A DNA stretch of 64,000 nucleotides, taken from NCBI RefSeq assembly GCF_002927275.1, contig NZ_PRKW01000004.1:62001-126000 (forward strand), in the 5' to 3' direction. Positions 51,252 to 59,125 of the stretch are shown one piece after another. The DNA comes from Arthrobacter pityocampae. Lineage in GTDB: Bacteria > Actinomycetota > Actinomycetes > Actinomycetales > Micrococcaceae. The notes under the pieces are model-generated. The model saw only the letters and a program-made list of their open reading frames with translations, was not told the DNA's origin and searched no databases. The number at the start of each line of letters is the position of its first letter. Positions within the stretch are counted from its first letter, which is position 1. The translations under genes were made by a program, and so were the position numbers.

Positions 51252-51334
51252 GGTTCCTCCGATGGAAACGGCGTCGGGCGGGTGGGAGATCCTGGCTGAA
51301 GGCACAGAGAAGGGGCGACGGGCGTCGTGCGGGC

Positions 51335-51565
51335 TCAGCGCTTGTCCCTGAGGCGGCGACGGGTGTCGCGCGAACGCACCACCATACCCGCGAGGTGACA
51401 CACCATGCCGGCCACGATGATCGGGATGCCGGTGAGGACGAGCGACCTCTGGTCCGTGACCGCTCCGACCACGGCGATGAGGATGCCGAGCCCCGTGGTC
51501 ACGAGTGCTGAGACCACCAGCTTGCGGTACAGGTCCGAGCCGGACTCCCAGGGCGTATTCAGCAT
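51335..51565 (-). CDS. Small membrane protein (possibly DUF3188)
   Basis: 76 residues with two transmembrane helices (LVVSALVTTGLGILIAVVGAV and LVLTGIPIIVAGMVCHLAGMVV) and a very basic C-terminus (RSRDTRRRLRDKR). The helix-turn-helix layout resembles the DUF3188 family as I recall it. It lies 33 bp after the DUF2797 gene on the same strand. The function is unknown. Confidence 0.7.
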   Translation of the reverse strand: MLNTPWESGSDLYRKLVVSALVTTGLGILIAVVGAVTDQRSLVLTGIPIIVAGMVCHLAGMVVRSRDTRRRLRDKR

Positions 51566-51598
51566 GTTCCGATTCTACTGCCGCCCGCTCACCGCTCA

Positions 51599-52540
51599 TC
51601 AGAAGAGCGCTTCCTGGACGGCAGGCACCGCGGTACTGAAGTCCCCGCGCCGCAGCCTCCGGCCCTTCAGCTGGGAGAGGTCCGCCACGAACACGAGGTC
51701 CGCGCCGTCGATCGACACCAGCGCCGACGGACCGAGCACCTCACGGACGGTGACACCGTGCCGGCCGCGGCCCAGCGGCTCCGGATACGGCTGCAGCCCC
51801 CGGTAGCCCAGAACCCTGGCCCACGACGACGGCGGCTCGAACTCCTCGTGCACCACCTCGAACCCCTCGATCCCCATGCCCCCACCCAGCAGCCCGCGGA
51901 CCGCCAGCGCGAAGCCGTCATTGACGTGCTCCAGCTCGACCGGAGGCAGCGGCGCACACAGGGCTGCAGCCTTGGTGGCGGAGCGCACGGCCTGCTGAAG
52001 ACCGACGGTGCGGGTGACCTCGTCCTCCAGGATCCGGACGATCCGCCCGTCGCGGGCATACGCGACGTACTGCGCCACGACGGCACCCTGCTCCACGAGG
52101 CGGGCCCGCTTCCGCAGGTCCGACGCCGTCCCGACCTTCGTCGACCCGTCCGCGAAGGTGGCCACGTACAGCCAGTGGGGCTGGTCGAGGTAGCGTTTCA
52201 ACCCGGCCGGGGCGATGCCGGAGCGGTGGATGTCGTGCATGAATCGGAGGTCGTCCTGCGCGAAGCACCGGCCGCACTGGGAGCCGCGCTCGGCCGGAGC
52301 CTGCTCGGCGCAGGGCATCCAGGTGCGATCGTCCCGTCCATGGACCCGATGGAAGCCGAGGCAGTACTTCTCCTCGGCGGTGACCTCGAAGGCCAGTCTC
52401 GTGTCCGGGGTGAGCAGCAGCTCACGCCGCGTCCCGTCGTGGTCGACGGAGTCCGCAGGGAGCGCCTGGACCTCGTGCAGGGACAGGGCCGGCCCTGCGT
52501 CGTGCCAGGTCACCCCGCTACAAAGATAAGTGGGTTCCAC
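51599..52540 (-). CDS. DUF2797 domain protein
   Basis: A 313-residue protein from the GTG at 52540 (VEPTYLCSGVTWHD). It contains a cysteine group (YCLGF ... CAEQ ... CGRCFAQDD) that could bind metal, and the segment LDQPHWLYVATFADGSTKVGTASDLRKRARL characteristic of DUF2797. No enzymatic activity is known to me. Longer in-frame sequence upstream is possible but has no ribosome site. It diverges from the PNPOx-like gene over 222 bp in which I see no other gene. Confidence 0.78.
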   Translation of the reverse strand: MEPTYLCSGVTWHDAGPALSLHEVQALPADSVDHDGTRRELLLTPDTRLAFEVTAEEKYCLGFHRVHGRDDRTWMPCAEQAPAERGSQCGRCFAQDDLRFMHDIHRSGIAPAGLKRYLDQPHWLYVATFADGSTKVGTASDLRKRARLVEQGAVVAQYVAYARDGRIVRILEDEVTRTVGLQQAVRSATKAAALCAPLPPVELEHVNDGFALAVRGLLGGGMGIEGFEVVHEEFEPPSSWARVLGYRGLQPYPEPLGRGRHGVTVREVLGPSALVSIDGADLVFVADLSQLKGRRLRRGDFSTAVPAVQEALF

Positions 52541-52762
52541 GGAACCAGCGTATGGGCACGCACCGACAACGACGGCGGAGGCGGGTTCCGGGACAGTCGG
52601 CCGGCCGGGCCCGCCGCGCACTGGACATCAGATCCGGGTACCGCACACCGGACACCGGGGTTCATGCGACTCTGGCGCCCGCTCCGGACGTCGGGGACAC
52701 TGGTGCCGCACCACCCGCGCGCCCGCCCGACCGGGCGCCCCGACGTCCAGGAGGATCCCGCC

Positions 52763-53185
52763 ATGGAAAGCGACGAACGACCCGGAACGGTCCTGTCCGC
52801 GGCCGAGGCATGGGACCGGTTGAAGCACTGCGAATACGGTCGCCTCGCCGTGAGTGTCATGGGTGAACCGGACATCTACCCGCTCAACTTCGTCGCACAC
52901 GACGGGGCCCTGTTCATGCGCACGAATCCCGGCACGAAGCTGGCCGAACTCACGGTGAACGAGCGCGTCGCCTTCGAGGTGGACGAGGTGAACGGCGACG
53001 AGGCCTGGAGCGTGGTGCTCAAGGGCACGGCGCGGGTCATCGTGGCGCAGTCCGAGGTGGACGCGGCGGACACGCTACCGCTCAAGCCGTGGATCCCGAC
53101 GCGGAAGTACACCTATGTGGAGATCACGCCCACGTACATCCAGGGCCGCCACTTCGAACTCGGCGACGAGCCGGAGCGGTACTGA
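52763..53185 (+). CDS. Pyridoxamine 5'-phosphate oxidase-like flavoprotein
   Basis: A 140-residue split-barrel protein from the ATG at 52763, preceded by AGGAGGAT. CEYGRLAVSVMGEPDIYPLNFVAHDGALFMRTNPGTK is typical of small F420- or FMN-binding PNPOx-family proteins of actinobacteria. PLP synthesis itself is unlikely, since residues of true PdxH are absent. The last 19 bases are tandemly repeated after the stop. Confidence 0.82.
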   Translation: MESDERPGTVLSAAEAWDRLKHCEYGRLAVSVMGEPDIYPLNFVAHDGALFMRTNPGTKLAELTVNERVAFEVDEVNGDEAWSVVLKGTARVIVAQSEVDAADTLPLKPWIPTRKYTYVEITPTYIQGRHFELGDEPERY

Positions 53186-53202
53186 CGAGCTGGAGCGGTA
53201 CA
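53165..53202. repeat. 19-bp tandem duplication of a gene end
   Basis: GACGAGCCGGAGCGGTACT (53165-53183) is followed directly by GACGAGCTGGAGCGGTACA (53184-53202), two mismatches. The first copy encodes the C-terminus of the PNPOx-like protein and the second forms the spacer to ligC. Confidence 0.85.
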
Positions 53203-53215
53203 GGGCAGCCGGTGG

Positions 53216-54280
53216 TCACGACCCCGATTCGTTCAGAAGCACGCGGCTGAGGTCGTAGGCCGCCGGGAGGTCGAGCTGCTCGAACGTACAGGAGCGTGCC
53301 TCCCGGTCCGGCCGCCAGCGCTCGAACTGGACGGTGTGGCGGAAGCGGTCGCCCTCCATCTGGTCGTACCGCACCTCGACCACGCGGCGCGGATGGAGCC
53401 GGATGTAGGAGACGTCCTTCGCGGCGGCGAACCGGCTCCGCTCGGTCGCACCCCGTTCCGCCGCCCCGTCGTCGTCACGCATCACGTCGTGCTCCAGCTC
53501 GTCGACCAGCTCCCGCCGGCGCGTGTCGGAGAACGCGGAGATCCCGCCGACGTTCCGCAGGTCCCCGTCGTCGTCGTAGAGACCGAGCAGCAGCGATCCG
53601 ACGCCCTGTCCCGACTTGTGGATCCGGTACCCGAGCACCACGGTGTCGGCGCTGCGATGGTGCTTGACCTTGAGCATGCGCCGCCTGTTCGGCTCGTACC
53701 CGGCGGCCAGGGGCTTCGCGACGACGCCGTCGAGTCCGGCGCCCTCGAACTCGACGAGCCAGCGACGCGCCAGGTCGACGTCGGCCGTGACCTGTGACAG
53801 ATGAACAGGCGCGGCGAAGGACCTCCCCACACCTTCGAGGGCTTTCCTCCGCTCGCCGAAGGGGGCATCCATGAGGTCGTCGCCGTCCAGGGCGAGGAGG
53901 TCGAAGGCGATGAACGACGACGGCGTCTTCTCGGCGAGGAGCCGCACCCGGCTCTCCGCGGGGTGGATGCGCTGCGACAGGGCGTCCCAGTCGAGCCGCT
54001 CCGCACCGGGCTCTCCCCTGCGCACCACGATCTCGCCGTCGACGACACAGCGCGCCGGGAGGCTCCCGAGCAGTGCGTCGACGAGTTCGGGGAAGTACCG
54101 GGTGAGCGTCTTCGAGCCCCGGCTGCCGATCTCGCAGGTGCCGTCCGCGATCCGCACGATCGCCCGGAAGCCGTCCCACTTGGGCTCGTACACGAGGCCG
54201 CCCGCCACGCTGCCCGGTTCGGGGACAGCAGGAACGGCCTTGGCGAGCATGGGCTGGATCGGGAACGGGAGGTCGGTCAT
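53216..54280 (-). CDS. ligC: ATP-dependent DNA ligase (LigC type)
   Basis: A 354-residue ligase. The nucleotidyl-accepting lysine is in YEPKWDGFRAIV, motif III is SSFIAFDLLALDG, motif IV is GLDGVVAKPL, and motif V is RMLKVKHHRSAD. The size matches mycobacterial LigC, without polymerase or nuclease fusion. No Ku gene is adjacent, so a role in end joining is uncertain; base-excision-type repair is an alternative. The start is the ATG at 54280. Confidence 0.92.
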   Translation of the reverse strand: MTDLPFPIQPMLAKAVPAVPEPGSVAGGLVYEPKWDGFRAIVRIADGTCEIGSRGSKTLTRYFPELVDALLGSLPARCVVDGEIVVRRGEPGAERLDWDALSQRIHPAESRVRLLAEKTPSSFIAFDLLALDGDDLMDAPFGERRKALEGVGRSFAAPVHLSQVTADVDLARRWLVEFEGAGLDGVVAKPLAAGYEPNRRRMLKVKHHRSADTVVLGYRIHKSGQGVGSLLLGLYDDDGDLRNVGGISAFSDTRRRELVDELEHDVMRDDDGAAERGATERSRFAAAKDVSYIRLHPRRVVEVRYDQMEGDRFRHTVQFERWRPDREARSCTFEQLDLPAAYDLSRVLLNESGS

Positions 54281-54316
54281 GCACTGATCCTGTCGTATGC
54301 TGCCGGGCTGCGCCAT

Positions 54317-54366
54317 GACAGGGCGGGCCCGGCCGAAAAGGGACAGGGCGGGCCCGGCCGAAAAGG
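54317..54366. repeat. 25-bp direct repeat
   Basis: GACAGGGCGGGCCCGGCCGA plus AAAGG occurs twice without a gap (54317-54341 and 54342-54366), identical by eye. It lies between the PfpI terminator stem and ligC. On the minus strand each copy begins with CCTTTT, extending the T-rich region after the terminator. Confidence 0.85.
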
Positions 54367-54400
54367 TCGCAGGGCCCGCCGCACGGCGGACCCTGCGACC
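54361..54400 (-). terminator. Terminator after the PfpI gene
   Basis: GGTCGCAGGG and CCCTGCGACC arms, with an inner CCGCC/GGCGG stem and a four-base loop, lie 25 bp beyond the stop codon. On the minus strand they are followed by TTTT (54364-54361). Confidence 0.75.
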
Positions 54401-54424
54401 CAGGAGTCGTCGGTGAAGCGCCCG

Positions 54425-54991
54425 CTACGGGGTCTGGCCCTCGTGGGGGCCTTCCTCGATCTCCTCCAGGAGCTTGTCGTTGAACGCCTCGAGATCCTCG
54501 GGGCTGCGGCTCGTGACCAGCCCCTGGTCCACCACGACCTCCTCGTCGCTCCAGTTGGCACCGGCGTTCTTCAGGTCGGTGGCGAGCGTGTGGTAGGACG
54601 TCAGGTCCCGGCCGTTCACCACACCGGCGTCGATCAGCAGCCAGGCACCGTGGCAGATGGATGCGACGGGTTTGTGCTGCTCGAAGAACGCACGGGCGAA
54701 GGCCTGGGCGTCCTTGTCGACGCGCAGGAAGTCGGCGTTCACGACGCCACCCGGCAGGACGAGGGCGTCGTAGTCGTCGGCCTTCGCGTCGGCCACGGCG
54801 AGGTCCACGTCGAAGGTGTCCCCCTTGTCCATGCCGTCGAAGCCCTGCAGGGTCCCGGTCTTCGGCGAGACCAGGGTGGGGATGCCACCGGCGCCCTTGA
54901 CGGCGTCCCAGGGACTCGTGAGCTCGATCTGCTCCACTCCGTCCGTCAGCAGGAACGCGACCTTCTTGCCGGAGATGTTGTGTTCGGACAT
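54425..54991 (-). CDS. DJ-1/PfpI-family protein
   Basis: A 188-residue class I glutamine-amidotransferase-like protein. The nucleophile elbow is ASICHGAWLLIDAG with the catalytic cysteine followed by histidine, and the glutamate lies in TDGVEQIELTSPWDAV. Relatives act as deglycases or general stress proteins; sequence alone does not decide between protease and deglycase activity. A terminator follows. Confidence 0.9.
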   Translation of the reverse strand: MSEHNISGKKVAFLLTDGVEQIELTSPWDAVKGAGGIPTLVSPKTGTLQGFDGMDKGDTFDVDLAVADAKADDYDALVLPGGVVNADFLRVDKDAQAFARAFFEQHKPVASICHGAWLLIDAGVVNGRDLTSYHTLATDLKNAGANWSDEEVVVDQGLVTSRSPEDLEAFNDKLLEEIEEGPHEGQTP

Positions 54992-55096
54992 GCTGTTCTC
55001 CCTTGTGTAGAGCGTGGCTGTCGTACCGCCTCCAGCCTAGGAATGCTCCGGATCATAAGCAAGCTGAGCATTCGTCTGGACACCGCCGGGACCGGA

Positions 55097-55681
55097 TCAG
55101 GACCGCTTCGGCCGGGCCCGGACGTGCATGCGCTCGCCCTGCCGTCCGAAGAGGCTGATGAGCTCCACGGGCCTGCCATCGGCGCTGGCGAACCAGTGGG
55201 GCGTCCTGGTGTCGAACTCGGCGGCCTCCCCGGGCCCGAGCACGAAATCCTTGTCCGCGAGGACGAGTCGGAGGGAGCCGTTGAGGATGTACAGCCACTC
55301 ATAGCCCTCGTGGACCTGCGGATCCGGCTCGCTCCCGCGCGCATCGCCGTCGAGCACCATCTTGAACGCCTGCATGCCGCCGGGACGGCGCGTGAGGGGG
55401 ATGGCGGTGATCCCGTGGTACTCGACGGGCCGGAGGTGGATGCGGGGGTCGCCGGTGGGCGGAGCGCCGACGAGGTCGTCGAGCGGCACCCCGTACACCC
55501 GGGCGATGGGCAGGAGGATCTCGAGGTTGGGGCGCCGTCGGCCGGATTCCAGCCGCGACAGCGTGCTCACGGAGATCCCTGACGCCGAGGACACGTCCCC
55601 GAGCGTGAGGCTGCGCTGCGCCCTCAGGGCTCGGAGGCGAGGCCCCACGGCGTCGAGCACGGCATCGAGATCTGCAGTCAT
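55097..55681 (-). CDS. XRE-family regulator with cupin domain
   Basis: A 194-residue repressor-type protein. An HTH_XRE domain covers residues 10-65 (LRALRAQRSLTLGDVSSASG; ISVSTLSRLESGRRRPNLE). The C-terminal cupin barrel reads HEGYEWLYILNGSLRLVLADKDFVLGPGEAAEF. Such proteins sense small molecules and often control a divergent gene. Here the FAD oxidoreductase starts 92 bp away on the opposite strand, making it the likely target. Confidence 0.88.
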   Translation of the reverse strand: MTADLDAVLDAVGPRLRALRAQRSLTLGDVSSASGISVSTLSRLESGRRRPNLEILLPIARVYGVPLDDLVGAPPTGDPRIHLRPVEYHGITAIPLTRRPGGMQAFKMVLDGDARGSEPDPQVHEGYEWLYILNGSLRLVLADKDFVLGPGEAAEFDTRTPHWFASADGRPVELISLFGRQGERMHVRARPKRS

Positions 55682-55772
55682 GGCTCCAGTTTGCCACAAC
55701 AGCAAAGGATCTTGCTGTTTCGGAGGATGCGGCCCGATGCTGGAGGTATCCACGAACCGGGAAGGAATTACC

Positions 55773-56870
55773 ATGTCGCCCCTCGATCCAACCCTGCAGG
55801 AGCGGTACGACGTCGTCGTCATCGGCGGTGGGCCCGCGGGCCTGAGCGCTGCCGTGACGTTGAGCCGTGCCCTGCGCTCCGTCCTCGTGCTCGACGCCGG
55901 CAGGCCCCGAAACGCACCCGCGCAGGGTGTCCACGGCTTCCTGACCCGGGAAGGGATCAGCCCCCTGGCCCTGCTCGGGGCCGGTCGCGCGGAAGCCGAA
56001 TCCTATGGAGCGACGCTCGTCCAAGCCGACGCCGTCCGCCTCGAGCGGGGGGCCGACGGATTCGACGTCGTGCTGGCCGATGGACGGAGCGTGCTCGGGA
56101 GGCGCGTGCTCCTCGCCACGGGCCTCACGGACGGGCTGCCGGACCTTCCCGGCCTCCGCGATCAGTGGGGAGCCGGCGTGGTGCACTGCCCGTACTGTCA
56201 CGGGTACGAGATCCGCGGCCGGCGCATCGGAGTCCTCGGCACGGGCCCGATGTCGATCCACCAGGCGCTCCTGTTCCGGCAGTGGTCGGAACACATCACG
56301 CTGTTCCTCAATGACACGGTGAGCCCGACGGACGAGGAATGGGACAGCCTGGCCGCCCGGTCGATCCGCGTCGCGGACGGCGCCGTCACCTCCGTCGACC
56401 AGGTGGACGACACCCTGACAGGGGTGACCCTGCGGGGCGGCGCGACCTTCGCCCTGCAGGCCCTCGCGGTCGGGACACGGATGGAGGCCCGCGGGAGCCT
56501 GCTCGAAACGATGGGCATCGCGCCGGAGGCCCACCCGTCCGGCATGGGGCACGCCATGGCGCCCGGACCGATGGGTGCCACCGCGGTGCCCGGCGTGTAC
56601 GTGGCGGGCAACGTCTCGAACCTGTCCGCGCAGGTCGTGGTCGCCGCCGCCGAGGGCACCACCGCGGGTGCGGCGATCAACGCCGATCTGGTCCAGGAGG
56701 AGACGGCCTGGGCCGTCGAGGGGTACCGCGGCCCCTTCTCGGCGTCGTCCGAGGCCGGGGTCTCGGAGCGTATCCTTGGACTCCGCCGCCACGGACTGGA
56801 CCAGCCGGCCACGGGCGCCCCCGCATCCGGCGGCTCCAATCATCGGGAAGAGGTACACCGTGTCGGCTGA
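55773..56870 (+). CDS. Thioredoxin-reductase-like FAD oxidoreductase
   Basis: A 365-residue pyridine-nucleotide disulphide oxidoreductase with FAD motif VVVIGGGPAGLSAAVTLSRA, a redox-active CPYC in VVHCPYCHGYEIRGR, and a C-terminal GVYVAGNVSNLSAQVVVAAAEG. The NADPH motif is GVLGTGPMS. Length and fold match bacterial TrxR-like proteins that stand apart from the trxA-trxB pair. GAAGGA precedes the ATG. It overlaps the methyltransferase gene by 11 bp and diverges from the XRE-cupin regulator. Confidence 0.87.
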   Translation: MSPLDPTLQERYDVVVIGGGPAGLSAAVTLSRALRSVLVLDAGRPRNAPAQGVHGFLTREGISPLALLGAGRAEAESYGATLVQADAVRLERGADGFDVVLADGRSVLGRRVLLATGLTDGLPDLPGLRDQWGAGVVHCPYCHGYEIRGRRIGVLGTGPMSIHQALLFRQWSEHITLFLNDTVSPTDEEWDSLAARSIRVADGAVTSVDQVDDTLTGVTLRGGATFALQALAVGTRMEARGSLLETMGIAPEAHPSGMGHAMAPGPMGATAVPGVYVAGNVSNLSAQVVVAAAEGTTAGAAINADLVQEETAWAVEGYRGPFSASSEAGVSERILGLRRHGLDQPATGAPASGGSNHREEVHRVG

Positions 56871-57492
56871 GTACACGCAGGAGTTCTGGGACGACCGCTA
56901 CCGGCAGCATGCGGCGCGGATCTGGAGCGGCAACCCGAACCGGCAGCTCGTCGCCGCAGCGGAGGACCTGCCACCGGGCAGGGCGCTCGACGTCGGCTGC
57001 GGGGAGGGTGCCGACGCCGTGTGGCTCGCCGCCCGGGGGTGGACCGTCCTCGGCATCGATGTCTCCGAGGTGGCACTCTCCCGCGCACGGGCCCACGCCG
57101 GGGAGTACGAGGGGACGATCGCGGACCGCCTTCGGTGGCGGCAGGTGGACCTGCTGGCCTCGCCGGAGCTCCCGGGCGGACAGGACCTCGTCTCGGTGCA
57201 GTTCATGCACCTGCCCGACCCGGACCGTTCACGGATCTTCCGGCAGCTTGCGGCGCTCGTCGGCGTGGGCGGCACGCTCCTGATCGTCGGCCACGACCCC
57301 TCGGACCGGCACGCCGGTGTGGGACGCCCACCGCACGCCGAGGTGTTCTACACCCCGGAGCAGCTCGCCGCCCTGCTCGACGACTCCTGGGACATCCGGG
57401 CCTGCGAGTCCCGGCCGAGGACGCAGCGCACCGCGGACGGCCATGACGTTCCCATCAGGGACGCCGTCCTGCAGGCGGTACGGCTCCGCTGA
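56860..57492 (+). CDS. Class I SAM-dependent methyltransferase
   Basis: A 210-residue methyltransferase from the GTG at 56860. The SAM-binding motif I is ALDVGCGEGADAVWLAARGW, with GIDVSEVALSRARAHA after it and DLVSVQFMHLPD as the acidic post-motif. The overall layout resembles TehB/thiopurine-type small-molecule methyltransferases. The 11-bp overlap with the upstream oxidoreductase suggests both act on the same stress or xenobiotic response. The substrate is unknown. Confidence 0.85.
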   Translation: MSAEYTQEFWDDRYRQHAARIWSGNPNRQLVAAAEDLPPGRALDVGCGEGADAVWLAARGWTVLGIDVSEVALSRARAHAGEYEGTIADRLRWRQVDLLASPELPGGQDLVSVQFMHLPDPDRSRIFRQLAALVGVGGTLLIVGHDPSDRHAGVGRPPHAEVFYTPEQLAALLDDSWDIRACESRPRTQRTADGHDVPIRDAVLQAVRLR

Positions 57493-57551
57493 GGCCGACG
57501 CAAGGCCGGGACCGCACGGCACCGCCCGCGACCCGCCAGCGGGCTCCTCGG

Positions 57552-57563
57552 TAGCCTCGGAGG
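57552..57563 (+). promoter_or_regulatory. -10 element close to the rtcB start
   Basis: TAGCCT (57552-57557) ends six bases before the rtcB ATG. GGAGG (57559-57563) touches the ATG directly, too close to work as a normal ribosome site, so a leaderless start is favoured. Confidence 0.4.
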
Positions 57564-58733
57564 ATGGAGTGGATCAGCGACGGGTACGTCAATTTCGCGA
57601 GCATCATCGATGACGCCACCCTGGCCCAGAACAGGATGACCAGTTCCATGCCGTTCGTGTACCCGCACCTCGCGTCGATGCCCGATGCCCACCTGGGTCT
57701 GGGGTGCGCCGTCGGGTCCGTCCTGCCGACTCTCGGCGCGATCATCCCCGCGGCGGTCGGCGTCGACATCGGGTGCGGCATGGTCGCCGTGCACACGGAT
57801 CACACGGCACGGGACCTGGTGCGGCTGGACCGACGCACGCTCCGCGAGGCCATCGAACGGGCCGTACCGCTCTCGGCCGGCAACAACAACAGGCGCGTGA
57901 GCGCCTCGGCGCAACCCCGCATCGACGCCCTCGAGCAGGACGCCCGGTCCGCCGGCTTCGACCCGGCGACCTACGTGAGGCAGTGGCGGTTGCAGCTCGG
58001 CACCCTCGGCTCGGGGAACCACTTCATCGAGGTGTCCCTCGACGAGGAGGACGACGTCTGGCTGTTCCTGCATTCGGGGTCGCGGGGCATCGGGAACCGG
58101 ATCGCCCAGCGGCACATCCGAGCGGCGCAGGACTACTGTGCTTCGCGCTCCATCGCTCTCCCCCACCGGGACCTCGCGTACCTCGAGGAAGGCACCCCGG
58201 AGTTCGACCGCTACATCAGCGAGCTCCTGTGGGCGCAGAAGTTCGCCCTGCTCAACCGCGAGGAGATGATGGACCGCGTGGTGCGCCAGTTCACGGACTG
58301 GGTGGGCGGGCCGGTCCGGGAACGCGAGCGCATCAACTGTCATCACAACTACACGCACCGCGAGACGCACTACGGGAAGGACGTGTGGCTCTCCCGCAAG
58401 GGAGCGATCGCAGCCGACCCAGGGCGGCCAGGACTCATCCCGGGCTCCATGGGCACCCGCTCCTACGTCGTCACGGGGAAGGGCAACCGTGAGGCCATGG
58501 ACTCGGCACCGCACGGGGCGGGCCGCGAGTACTCCCGCACCCGGGCCCGCAGGACCTTCACCCAGGATCAGCTCCGGGCAGCGATGCGCGGTATCGAGTT
58601 CAGGGACACGCCGGCGTTCCTCGACGAGATCCCCGCCGCCTACAAGGACATCGACGTCGTTCTGCAGGACGCGCGGGACCTCGTGGACGTCCGCCACACG
58701 CTCCGGCAGATCATCAACGTCAAGGGTGATTGA
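57564..58733 (+). CDS. rtcB: RtcB RNA ligase
   Basis: RtcB joins 2',3'-cyclic phosphate or 3'-phosphate ends to 5'-hydroxyl RNA using GTP and Mn2+. It has 389 residues. Metal and nucleotide motifs are VGVDIGCGM (cysteine), LGSGNHFIEV, HSGSRGIGN, INCHHNYTHRETH and the guanylylated-histidine region SAPHGAGREYSRTRA. No archease or RtcA gene is adjacent. It could repair tRNA cut by toxins; it sits just before two tRNA genes, though in the opposite orientation. Confidence 0.94.
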   Translation: MEWISDGYVNFASIIDDATLAQNRMTSSMPFVYPHLASMPDAHLGLGCAVGSVLPTLGAIIPAAVGVDIGCGMVAVHTDHTARDLVRLDRRTLREAIERAVPLSAGNNNRRVSASAQPRIDALEQDARSAGFDPATYVRQWRLQLGTLGSGNHFIEVSLDEEDDVWLFLHSGSRGIGNRIAQRHIRAAQDYCASRSIALPHRDLAYLEEGTPEFDRYISELLWAQKFALLNREEMMDRVVRQFTDWVGGPVRERERINCHHNYTHRETHYGKDVWLSRKGAIAADPGRPGLIPGSMGTRSYVVTGKGNREAMDSAPHGAGREYSRTRARRTFTQDQLRAAMRGIEFRDTPAFLDEIPAAYKDIDVVLQDARDLVDVRHTLRQIINVKGD

Positions 58734-58749
58734 CACGGACCCGTGACAC

Positions 58750-58787
58750 GCAGAAGGCCCCGGAGCCGAAGCTCCGGGGCCTTCTGC
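58750..58787 (+). terminator. Terminator after rtcB
   Basis: A perfect 17-bp stem (GCAGAAGGCCCCGGAGC) with a CGAA loop is followed by TGTTCTTC. It stops rtcB before the convergent tRNA genes. Confidence 0.85.
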
Positions 58788-58797
58788 TGTTCTTCGG

Positions 58798-58871
58798 TAG
58801 CGGTGGTGGGACTCGATCCCACGACCTCACGATTATGAGTCGTGCGCTCTAACCAGCTGAGCTACACCGCC
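58798..58871 (-). tRNA. tRNA-Met (anticodon CAU)
   Basis: A complete cloverleaf on the minus strand: acceptor GGCGGTG/CACCGCT (G1-U72 wobble), D arm AGCTCAGCTGGTTAGAGC, anticodon loop CTCATAA, T arm GTGGGATCGAGTCCCAC. The anticodon stem lacks the three G-C pairs of an initiator, so I call it elongator Met. CCA is not encoded. Confidence 0.92.
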
Positions 58872-58926
58872 CTAAATGAGTCTGCCCGCACCGATCGGAT
58901 GATCGTCACGGGCCCCCTCATTTGCG

Positions 58927-58998
58927 AGCCCCCCACCGGAATCGATCCGGTGACCTCGTTCTTACCAAGAACGCGCTCTACCACTGAGCTAGGGGGGC
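58927..58998 (-). tRNA. tRNA-Thr (anticodon GGU)
   Basis: A complete cloverleaf on the minus strand: acceptor GCCCCCC/GGGGGGC, D arm AGCTCAGTGGTAGAGC, anticodon loop TTGGTAA, T arm ACCGGATCGATTCCGGT. It lies 55 bp upstream of tRNA-Met and is probably co-transcribed with it. Confidence 0.94.
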
Positions 58999-59125
58999 AA
59001 CAGCAAGAAACTTTACCAGTTCCCTGCCGCTGGTGCGAAATCGACAGCCGCCCTCAGGGGCGGACCCCGGATTCCGCGTCGGACCCGTGCAGGGCACGGG
59101 TCCGACGGGGTGGGTCAGTCAGGTG

